In this document: positions 36,413 to 45,585 of the stretch, piece by piece | How positions within the stretch are numbered: position 1 is the first letter of the stretch | How the letters are laid out: every line of letters begins with the position of its first letter | NCBI GenBank assembly: GCA_963691655.1 | Contig: OY829326.1 | Span: forward strand, 143,486,998 to 143,550,997 | DNA: 64,000 bases | Direction: 5' to 3' | From: Toxonevra muliebris | Taxonomy: Eukaryota; Arthropoda; Insecta; Diptera; Pallopteridae | The notes under the pieces: model-generated | What the model was told of the DNA's origin: nothing | What the model saw: only the letters and a program-made list of their open reading frames with translations | The model's database searches: none | Made by a program: the position numbers and the translations under genes

Positions 36413-37192
36413 AGTGTAAATCTCTGAAGCTCATGTTTTTTGTAATAAGACACACACAAAATCATATTTTTCTTTAAATTTTTGCAACCAGAGTACTCTA
36501 ATTTGCAAACCGATTATTTATTTTACAAGTTGTATGAGCATTTTTCCAATTTTTATTTTGACAATTAGTTATTATGCTTGAAACGCGACAAAATTGTTCA
36601 AAGTTCTTATTTTGCGCTTCAAATTCGGCTTCAGCGGTAGCGACAACTTCATATTGGAAACAAACTCATATAAAATACATTTTACTTTTTACAGGTGGAA
36701 GTACTTCAGTGTGAAGTACATTAGCTTCACGTTTTGTTCTCCACTTAACTCCTTCACAAACTTCTGACGAAAAAACTTGGATGAATGTCCCCCATTCTCT
36801 CTTTTTTTTGGATTCAGAATGCTTACTTTGTTTTCATTAAAATTTCCCTTATATCCGAAGTTCGTTTAGAATAGGAAGAAAAGAGAGAAAATATCCGGTG
36901 AGTTTTTATTCAGCATATGCAAAAAGAGAAAATTGAAAAATCCACCAATAATGGAACTTTGAAACAAAAATTATCCAAAAAGTTTCAAGTTTTTCTTAAT
37001 TCCATTTATATCGAAATAATGATTTTCGGGACTAAACCGCTTTGACTCTCCCTACCACATTTACACCATATCTAAGGGGGTCAGAGGTGCGCATATCGAA
37101 ATTTACAACGTGTCGGTTAATTATATTCGTTACGTTACACTTATTACTGATTACTTAAGAGTAATTCGATTCGCATTTTACGCAATTTACTT
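36413..37192. other. Intergenic upstream of the fibrinogen-related gene
   Basis: No coding frame. Contains one stray TCAGAGGTGCGCA transposon-end-like motif near 37081. Confidence 0.35.
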
Positions 37193-37456
37193 TTAACCCT
37201 TCAGTCTACGGCAATACTCGCCCAACCAATTTTATACTACGCTGACATAATCGCTACTTCATGACGTGTCAGAGCGATCTAGTGTAGTCTTTTCAAATAG
37301 AGGAATATTTTTAGTTTTTCCTTTTTTAAATCACGGATAATTAATTTATTGCCTAAGCCAGACATTCTTATATGGATATATGCCACCATTTCTTTACAAT
37401 ACGTCCTCAAAATAAAAAAAATTCTATCGAAACCTTTCCGTTTAAAGAAGGGTTAA
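37193..37456. mobile_element. TTAA-flanked MITE next to the fibrinogen-gene promoter
   Basis: The body is 37197-37452 (256 bp) between exact TTAA sites. The ends are inverted: CCCTTCAGTCTACGG on the left and TTTAAAGAAGGG on the right. The TTAA target and CCCTT terminus are piggyBac-like. The right end lies only 14 bases before the TATA box at 37471. Confidence 0.7.
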
Positions 37457-37470
37457 TTGGAAAATTTGCA

Positions 37471-37477
37471 TATAAAT
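37471..37477 (+). promoter_or_regulatory. TATA box of the fibrinogen-related gene
   Basis: TATAAAT at 37471, 62 bases upstream of the start codon at 37533. No clean TCAGT initiator is seen about 30 bases downstream, so the exact transcription start is unclear. Confidence 0.5.
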
Positions 37478-37532
37478 ACGAGATAATTTCAAATAAGGTT
37501 TAAAGGCTTTTAAACTTAGCATTTGAGTTATA

Positions 37533-40500
37533 ATGGAGTATACAAAATTTCTTTTGGCTATACAAATATGCTGCCATCTTATCAGCGCAATCAACACAAA
37601 AATAATAGGAACTAACACGGTAAATTTTCAGCGCAATATTTTTTTAATTTTTTTAGTAACAGAAATTTTCTACATAGACATATGTAGGGTATGTATAATA
37701 TTCCAAACAATTTTACCAAAGAATCTAAGTGGAAACAATACAAAAAAACAACAACAATTAAAAAAACAACAGGGAAAACTCAGTACAAATACATGAATTG
37801 GAGGACGGCACTTATGAAAAACTGAAGCGGTGCAAAAAACAATTGGATAAATTAATTCATAAAGATTATAAAAATAAATTGGAAGCTTGCGAATCACGAG
37901 CAAATTCTGCTGAAACAGCCAATAAAATGTTAGTAGTAAATTACAATATTTCTTTACAGATTAAAAAAACCAAAAAAAAAAAAAAATTGTAACTTTCAGA
38001 TTAGAGGAATTAATGCGTAAGATGGACGAAAAATATAAAGCTGAGATCAAAACGTGTGTAGGAAATTATAGGATTTCTTTCGAGGTTCACCAAACTAATA
38101 TAAAATAATAACAACAAATTTCAGATTAGAAGAAAAACTGCATGAGAGCGAAAATAGCCATACAGCTTGCGAAATACGATTAACTTCTGCCGAAGAAGCC
38201 AGCAAAAAGTATGTAGCAAATTAAAGCATTTCTTTACAGATCCACCAAAGAAACTAATCAACCCCAAAAAAAAAAAAAACTTTCAGATTCGAAAAAACAT
38301 TACTGGAGAAAGACGAAAAACTTGAAGCTTCCGAATTACGAACTAATCTTGCAGAAACTACCAACAAACAGTATGTTGTAAATTATAAGATTTCTTTCGA
38401 GATTCACCAAACTAATCTAAAATAATAACAACCAATTTTAGATTAGAAGAAAAATTACGTGAGAGCGAAAATAGCCATACAGCTTGCGAAATACGATTAA
38501 CTTCTGCCGAAAAAGCCAGCAAAAAGTATGTATCAAATTAAAGCACTTCTTTACAAATCCACCAAAGAAACTAATCAACACAAAAAAAAACTTTTAGATT
38601 AGAAAAAACAATAGTGGAGAAAGGCGAAGAACTTAAAGCTTGCGAATTACGGTCTAATCTTGCAGAAACTGCCAACAAACAGTATGTTGTAAATTATAAG
38701 ATTTCTTTCGAGATTCACCAAACTAATCTAAAATAATAACAATAAATTTTAGATTAGAAGAATCATTACACGAGAGCGAGAATAAATACACAGCTTGCGA
38801 AGTACGATTTACTTCTGCTGAAGAAGCCAGCAAAAAGTATGTAGCAAATTAAGGCATTTCTTTACAGATCCGCCAAAGAAACTAATTAACACAAAAAAAA
38901 AACTTTCAGATTAGAAAAAACATTACTGGAGAAAGACGAAAAACTTGAAGCTTCCGAATTACGATCTAATCTTGCAGAAACTGCCAACAAAAAGTATGTT
39001 GCAAATTATAGGATTTTTTCGAGATTCACCAAATAAATCGAAAATAATAACAACAAATTTCAGATTAGAAGAATCATTACACGAGAGCGAGAATAAATAC
39101 TCAGCTTGCGAAGTACGATTTACTTCTGCCGAAGAAGCCAGCAAAAAGTATGTAGCAAATTAAGGCATTTCTTTACAGATCCACCAAAGAAACTAATTAA
39201 CACAAAAAAAAAACTTTTAGATTAGAAAAAACCATACTGGAGAAAGGTGAAGAACTTAAAACTTGCGAATTACGATCTAATCTTGCAGAAACTGCCAACA
39301 AACAGTATGTTGTAAATTATAGGATTTCTTTCGAAATTCACAAAATTAATCTAAAATAATAACAACAAATTTTAGATTAGAAAAATCGTTACACGAGAGC
39401 GAGAATAAATACACAACTTGTGAAGTACAATTTACTTCTGCCGAAAAAGCCAGCAAAGAGTATGTAGCAAATTAAAATATTTCTTTACAGATCCACCAAA
39501 CAAAAAAAAAACTTTCAGATTAGAAAAAACTTTACTGGAGAAGGAAGAAAAGCTTGGAGCTTGCGAATTACGATCCAATCTTGCAGAAACTGGCAGCAAA
39601 CAGTATGTTTTAAATTATAGGATTTCTTTCGAGATTGACTAAATTAAACTAAAATAATAACAACCAATTTTAGATTAGAAGAATCATTACACGAGAGCGA
39701 GAATAAATACACAGCTTGCGAAGTACGATTTACTTCTGCCGAAGAAGCTAGCAAAAAGTATGTAGCAAATTAAAGCATTTCTTTACAGATTTATCACAGA
39801 AACTAATCAACACAAAAAAAAAAACTTTCAGGTTAGAAACAACATTAGTGGAGAAAGGCGAAGAACTTAAAGCTTGCGATTTACGGTCTAATCTTGCAGA
39901 AACTGCCAACAAACAGTATGTTGTAAATTATAGGATTTCTTTTGAGATTCACCAAATTAATCTAAAATAATTACAACAAATTTCAGATTAGAAGAATCGT
40001 TACACAAGAACGAGAATAAATACACAGCTTGCGAAGTACGATTTACTTCTGCCGAAGAAGCCAGCAAAAAGTATGTAGCAAATTAAAGCATTTCTTTACA
40101 GATTTATCACAGAAACTAATCAACACAAAAAAAAAAACTTTCAGGTTAGAAACAACATTAGTGGAGAAAGGCGAAGAACTTAAAGCTTGTGATTTACGGT
40201 CTAACCATGCAGAAACTGCTAACAAAAAGTATGTTGTAAATTAAAAGATTTTTTTTTCAGATTCACCATAGAAACTAATAAAGAAAAAAAAAAAATGTCA
40301 ACTTTCAGATTAGAAGAATCATTACAGGAAAGCACTGAAAAATTAAAAGTTTGCTTATCACCACCACCACCACCAACAACACCACCACCAACAACAAAAC
40401 CACCACCACCAACAACAAAACCACCACCACCAACAACACCACCACCCCCACCGAGTACTTCTCGTCCAGTCCCCGAAAAGTGTGTAGTAAATTATAGCAT

Positions 40501-41239
40501 TTCTTTTCAAATTCACCAAACTAATTTAAAATAAAAAAAAAACACTTTCAGGAGAGTTCCCTCATCTTGCGCTGAAGTATTTGCGAAAGATTACAGTGCC
40601 GTAAATGGAATTTATAAGATACAATTACATGGACATAATTACGAACCATTTAACGTATACTGTGAGCGAAAGGATAATTATCCTGCTTGGACCATTATAA
40701 TGCGCCGTCAAAACAGCCAATATGCAGACAACATGAATATCTACCAAACTTGGAATAATTACAAAAAAGGTTTTGGTGGGTTAGACGATAATTTCTTTAT
40801 TGGTTTAGATAAGATACACGCAATGACGAGGGAACGACCTCATGAGTTATTAATAACAATAATGGAGTACAACGGGAGATCTCGTACACTCGCTTATGAC
40901 CGTTTTGAAATTGGTAATGAGAATGAACGTTATTACATAAAAGTCTTAGGTAGACACAAGGGCGGTATTCCCGGCCTTCACTTAAGAAGTGGTTCGGAGT
41001 TCAGCACATTCGACCGTGATAACACTAGAAAGCATTGCACCTCAAAAACTAAGGGAGGATGGTGGTACATCTCCAACGTCTGTGATAGCAGGTTAGTATT
41101 TCATCCTTACCCGTTACAATCACCGGCACAAAAAGGTTTATAATAATAATTATTTTTCAGGACTTTAACTGGTACAGACACAAGAAACCGAAAATTTTGG
41201 AACAAATACGCTGAGATAGCAATAAGGCCAAAAATTTAG
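37533..41239 (+). CDS. Secreted fibrinogen-related protein with cassette-exon coiled coil
   Basis: Best exon model: 37533-37619, 37678-37688 (tentative 11-base exon), 37773-37928, 38000-38053, fourteen 84-base exons between 38125 and 40228, 40309-40479, 40552-41091 and 41161-41239. Total 2274 bases, 757 residues plus stop. Exon 1 encodes a signal peptide (MEYTKFLLAIQICCHLISAI). The next exons begin a Lys/Glu-rich coiled coil, which continues for 14 cassettes. A Pro/Thr-rich linker and a fibrinogen C-terminal domain follow, ending KYAEIAIRPKI. The expected product is an extracellular oligomeric lectin-like protein, as in fly fibrinogen-related proteins implicated in pattern recognition. Ligand and role are not deducible. 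Introns are 58-84 bases with GT...AG ends. All junctions after the 11-base exon are phase 2. All cassettes are open, suggesting a functional gene. The least certain part is how exon 1 is spliced to 37773. Confidence 0.88.
37773..38053 (+). CDS. Start of the coiled coil (two exons before the cassette array)
   Basis: Exon 37773-37928 encodes ENSVQIHELEDGTYEKLKRC and continues to LEACESRANSAETANK, whose last part matches a B-type cassette. Exon 38000-38053 (54 bases, 18 codons) encodes LEELMRKMDEKYKAEIKT, a shortened cassette ending at a GTGTGTAG donor. Eighteen residues is not a multiple of seven, so this exon shifts the heptad register by four (a stutter) before the regular array begins. Confidence 0.8.
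38125..40228 (+). repeat. Tandem array of 14 cassette exons, seven A/B pairs, period about 311 bp
   Basis: A-type exons start at 38125, 38442, 38753, 39064, 39376, 39674 and 39987. B-type exons start at 38287, 38598, 38910, 39221, 39519, 39832 and 40145. Each is exactly 84 bases, begins with one base completing a codon and ends with two bases of the next (phase 2-2). A consensus: LEESLHESENKYTACEVRFT then SAEEASK. B consensus: LEKTLLEKGEELKACELRSN then LAETANK. Hydrophobic or small residues fall at positions 1, 5, 12, 15, 19 and 22, a regular heptad. Cys is at position 15 in all A and five of seven B cassettes. The separating introns (59-80 bases) are also repeated, so whole exon-intron units duplicated. 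A and B introns share CACCAAA-type blocks, so A and B themselves come from one ancestor. Confidence 0.92.
40309..40479 (+). CDS. Pro/Thr-rich linker exon of the fibrinogen-related gene
   Basis: 171 bases, phase 2-2. It starts as an A-type cassette (LEESLQESTEKLKVC, with the Cys at position 15). It then turns into a CCA/ACA-rich tract encoding runs of four to five prolines alternating with Thr-Thr and Thr-Thr-Lys, ending STSRPVPEK. It would form a stiff, possibly O-glycosylated hinge between coiled coil and head. It is a simple-sequence tract, so its length may vary between alleles. Confidence 0.85.
40552..41239 (+). CDS. Fibrinogen C-terminal (FReD) domain, two exons
   Basis: Exon 40552-41091 (540 bases) starts RVPSSCAEVFAKDYSAVNGI, then FNVYC, WTIIMRR, YKKGFGGLDDNFFIGLDKIH, AYDRFEIGNENERYYIKVLG, EFSTFDRDN (calcium-loop position), KHC and GGWWYISNVC. 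The last exon, 41161-41239, adds TLTGTDTRNRKFWNKYAEIA and the stop. The two conserved Cys pairs are present. The length of about 205 residues is typical. The segment after GGWWY departs from the usual CH.SNLNG pattern (ISNVCDSRTLTG), which may alter the binding pocket. The splice between them (CAG|GTTAGT to TTTCAG|G) is phase 2. Confidence 0.93.
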
Positions 41240-41316
41240 GGCTAGGGCTGTCAGGCAGTCATGATTCATTTCAACTTTGAGAAATTTGTCCAGATAACAT
41301 TTTTACTGTTAACTTT

Positions 41317-41322
41317 AATAAA
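41317..41322 (+). terminator. Poly(A) signal of the fibrinogen-related gene
   Basis: AATAAA 78 bases after the stop codon. Confidence 0.6.
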
Positions 41323-42884
41323 ATACATTAAACAAAGTGAAAATAAAAGAAAAAATATATCAAACTAAGATGGCAAGCCATGTTATTTTTGAATTTCTAT
41401 TATTTGTGAACTTTTAAAGTTTGCTTTGGATGGTTTTCAAGGATTTTTTCAAAAACGATCCAGCTCCCAACAGTTTATCGCTAGACGCGAAATGTTTTGG
41501 GGATATTCATAAAATAAACTAAGGTTCGTAGCAGCAATAAAATTTTTATGGAGCGTGAGCCACCTTAGTGTACATGCATATATATGTATTTTTAATAAAA
41601 TGTTAATTTTTTTTATGTTTATTTATCAATCGTTGTTTTCTTAAGCCAAACAAGTAGAAACAAATCTTTAACATCAAATATCTTGAAAATTATAAGTAGT
41701 TTTAAATTTAGTTTTACATCACTATAAAATTACGTGGAATGTTGTTGAAATATCTCAATAAAAATAACCGACCCAACTAAAAAGGGTTTGTTGGGTCGTT
41801 CTTCGAAGTTTGGCCCTCTTTGTATGTTACACTGTGATATTTTGACTATCTAGCAGCGACATCAAAATATTGACCGTTAGCCTCTCAAAAGAAATCAATG
41901 TTACTTTTAATGCTTATAAAGTGGCCAATTTCCATAAAAAATTTAAGGTGTGCTGGGGCATATTTTTATTATGCAGAGCGAATTCCAAACATATCATAAA
42001 TTGGCACTTTTTTTCAATGGGTTCCAAAATGGCTTTGAAAATATAGGTTTGCCATCCATTTTCTTTGCAGGTTGTTCAATTTTTTTATCTCTTTGACGCC
42101 ATTTGTTATGATTGTTTGGTGTTTTCATAGTCATGGAAATGAGCATAAAGTATTTTAGTTAATTTGTTGAAGAACTTTACAGTCTAAAGTGAAATATACG
42201 AGTCTAAATTGATTAGAATTGCAAATTTTAGCTGAGTTAGGAAAAATAGTGAAAAACACCAATATTTTTTGTCAATGCCCAGGTGAAGTTGCAACTGGCA
42301 GCCCTAGTTCGAAAACTACATACATTCTAATGAAAATATTGATGACTTGATGCACACACATTTTCAGGAAAAATGATTGGAAACTAGGTTTCTTTGTGCC
42401 TTTAAGTCAACGTCTCCCCTTAAGTAGCTTAAGTTCCCCAAATTCTAAATAACAATTGTCAACAAATGTTTTCTCACAATTTATTTCGTTCTTTGCAATA
42501 ATATTTCAACTCTAGTTCTACCCACAAATAGTAATTACATATAAATGACTTTAGTTTCTTTTGCTGCAATAAAATTCATATTGGTTTTTTTAAACTTATT
42601 CACTTTTGCCAGAGGGCAATAATAATCAATAATTTTTTAAATGCTTATTTTGAAAAATGTTTTCATGTCAGTTGTTACATAAAAAATAAAAATTTTAATA
42701 ATGAATTCAGCGAATTATGGGAATTGTGGATAAGTAACCCTCACATAAAGTTTCTGTTAATTGCCTTTACAGATTTATGAAGGATGTCAGAGTTTTGAGG
42801 GCAAAAATTCACTATATAACCAATGATTTCCGTGTAAATTCTGCACTAAATAATATACTCCAGTCATCTCCAATCTTTGAAATC
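41323..42884. other. Intergenic, no recognised feature
   Basis: About 1.5 kb without a supported gene or element. Confidence 0.4.
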
Positions 42885-43205
42885 TTAACCCTAAAAAGGT
42901 TTTTGATGCATATTTGCATCGTCTGAAAAAAGTCTCATGGGTAAAGTTGTAAGTTTTCCGTTTTTTTTTTTCGAAAAAACCGTTTTTTATAAATCCAATT
43001 CAAGGAATGGGGAAATTACAACAATCGTATAGTTATAGTTATTTTTAACTCGAAAGCATATTTTGCAAATATTTTGAACCACAAACTGAAAATACGATTT
43101 TTTATTTTCGAATTTTTATATAATAAATAAATTTCCGTGATAAAAAATTTGTGTCAAACGGGTATGGGATGACACGACATAATTGTTTCTAAAAATTATT
43201 ACATA
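42885..43205. other. Solo TTAA-type MITE end
   Basis: TTAACCCTAAAAAGG followed by GATGCATATTTGCATC resembles a piggyBac-like MITE left terminus (compare 53596). No matching right end before the next element. Confidence 0.35.
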
Positions 43206-43996
43206 AGGGAGTGTCGTCATGGTCGGGGTAGTGTCAGGGTCGGGATGTTGTTGTTTTCTCCGTTATATCTTACTGGCGTCTATTAAGTTAATATACACTA
43301 CTGTTTGTCATGACGAAAGCACACTTTTTATGTCATTTCGAGTTTAGAGCGTGAAGTGTATATAAGTGCTACGTGACCGAGTGTTAAAAACAACTTTTTT
43401 ACAGTGCCAGCATCTAAATTAAATTAACTTAAATTGTTCGATAAGGTTTAACAAGTGGAAATTTTTAGCATTTCATGCCGATATGCTATAAATGATGCGA
43501 CTCTAAATGACGTGTGTTGTCAAGGTCGGAGCAGTGCTTGTTGTCAGGTTCGGAACACCTAAAATGTTGTTGTAATAATGCGTTTTGACTCCATGCGTCC
43601 GTGTTTTTCGTGTCTTTTTATCGCATCGCTTCGTGTGTGTATAAAAAATCAAATTTTTTTTAAATTCACACAGAGGTATTTTTATTGTGATTTCAGGTCT
43701 CTTTCCCTGGTATTCAAGTATAATTTTCCTTTTACTTTGGTTTTCATGTTATTTTCAATCATACCCGTGCATTTTTTAATGATTTTCTACAGTTCTCCAA
43801 CCCTGAAAGTAGTGTTCTGACCCTGATTGCAATTTACGTTTTTTGTAAATGTCCATAACTCCTTAACTACTAATCCAATTATATTTTAATATTCAGCAAA
43901 AACATTGCAATTTGTGAGATCTTTCCAAGGATATGCAACATTAATGAAAATTCGGCAAAAGTCAAAACTTGCTTCAACTCTGACGACACTCCCCTA
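43204..43996. mobile_element. TIR element (MITE), family GGGAGTGTCGTC, copy 2
   Basis: The body is 43206-43994 with TA flanks, inverted relative to 891-1752. The left end is AGGGAGTGTCGTCATGGTCG and the right end CTGACGACACTCCCC. Shared blocks include GTCATGACGAAAGCA and TCCGTTATATCT. Confidence 0.8.
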
Positions 43997-44315
43997 TATA
44001 TTTTAATTTATTCTCCATATAATCCCCATGTAAATCGAAATTATGGCACCTTAAACTAATTTATTTGAAAGCTCGTAGAACAATACCTCTAAGTATATAT
44101 AATTTTCATCCAAATTATTATTTTTTTCTTCAAAGTCGAAAAAGACACCCTCCCTTTTTTTTTGTCATTGGCGGGAGGATAAAGTATATTTACATATATA
44201 TTTTTGAAATACGGATTCAATACTGCTGCAAGCTTCACGTCTTTTTCACAAAAAATTTTGAAAATTCGTCTATTTACAGTTTAGGTAACAACATTAGAAA
44301 GCCCTGGAAACACAT

Positions 44316-44584
44316 TTAACCCTTTCACGATCGTAAGAACTGTGGCGGCATTTTAAAATTTTTTTTCTTTAATTTTTAAGTTACATTTGATGAAATCAGA
44401 AGAATTAATTTCAAAACTGTGAAGTTAAAAAAAAAATAGCTCATTAAAACAAATGAATTTATTTTGGGGCATAGGTGTCGGCTAAGTTCGTCAAGAGAGG
44501 CATTAATTCATAACAATGTATTTGTTTCGGTTTTATTTCAACTAAATACAGAAATTTAAGTTCAAAAGTATTTGAAAGGGTTAA
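44316..44584. mobile_element. TTAA-flanked MITE (CCCTTTCA termini)
   Basis: The body is 44320-44580 between exact TTAA sites. The ends are CCCTTTCACGATCG and TATTTGAAAGGG. Piggybac-type target; no coding. Confidence 0.75.
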
Positions 44585-45393
44585 CCGCTCTGTGTTTCTA
44601 ACGTTATCCAAATTTTTGTAAAATTACTTTCAGTTCCCACTCATATATTCTTTGTTCGAGACAGCAACGAAGTGAATCGAAACAATAACATATATTCATT
44701 TAATATGTAATAATGACCTGGATAAAAATAATATTATTACCCTTAACATATATTACGTAACTTAAAGATCACAGCACTGATTAGGACGACGCACAGTGCT
44801 TTGTCGGTGGACACAAATAGCAATATTGGTATTATTTTAAAGCTAAAATTCCAACTAAGAAGAAAACATAACAATTATTGCTCAAAGGTGGTTTATTCTC
44901 TCGATGCAGCATCTCAAAGTGGCTAGTTTTCACATTGCAATATTCAAATCTGATATTAATTTTTGGTAGTGCTTCAAAAGAAAATTTGTAAAAAATACAT
45001 TTTTGACTAAATTAAGTAAGGTTAACTTATTTTCATTTTAAAATGCTTGGATAATATTGTTGTATTAGTATCTTTCCCTAAATTTTAGAAAATAACATTT
45101 TGGGAGTAGACAAAGTTAAAATATTTTTATATGAAAAAATTCTTAAATTCGGTATTTTCTGTAGACACGGAAAAATTACTTCCTGAAAGTTTCTAAAATT
45201 TGTTTTTAGTATTTGTCAAAATGAATCTTATATTGTTTGGAAATAATAATAACTTCTCCAATTTTCTCCGATTCTTGAAAAAAATGCATTTTAAAAAATC
45301 TTCTTAAACGTAATTTTTCATGTTTTAGTACTAACACACGTCGGTTGGCATATCGTTTCTTTCTTTTGTAAAATTTATAATTATCATATTTAT
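44585..45393. other. Intergenic, no recognised feature
   Basis: No supported gene or repeat. Confidence 0.4.
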
Positions 45394-45585
45394 TTAACCG
45401 TTTTCTGTTCTATCCCACACCCACTGGATGAAATCAAATGAAATACAAATTTTAACAATATGAAGTTAATAAAAAGTTATGAGTTCTCATAAAGTTTCAG
45501 CTTTCTAGCGTGTTTATAAACAATAAAAACTTGGTTTAAAAACGAAAAAGGTACCCGGGTACCTTGTCACCTAGAGAACGGTTAA
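45394..45585. mobile_element. TTAA-flanked MITE (CCGTTTTC termini)
   Basis: The body is 45398-45581 between TTAA sites. The ends are CCGTTTTCTG and CTAGAGAACGG. A GGTACCCGGGTACC palindrome sits near the right end. Confidence 0.65.

Noticed and set aside
37533..37796. Continuous 87-codon frame from the fibrinogen-gene ATG
   Set aside because: It reads through a GTAAAT donor into AT-rich intron sequence. Only the first 29 codons fit as an exon.
38125..40228. CRISPR-like or minisatellite interpretation of the 311-bp repeats
   Set aside because: The repeat units carry exact splice signals, constant 84-base open exons of one phase and feed into a fibrinogen domain, so they are exons.
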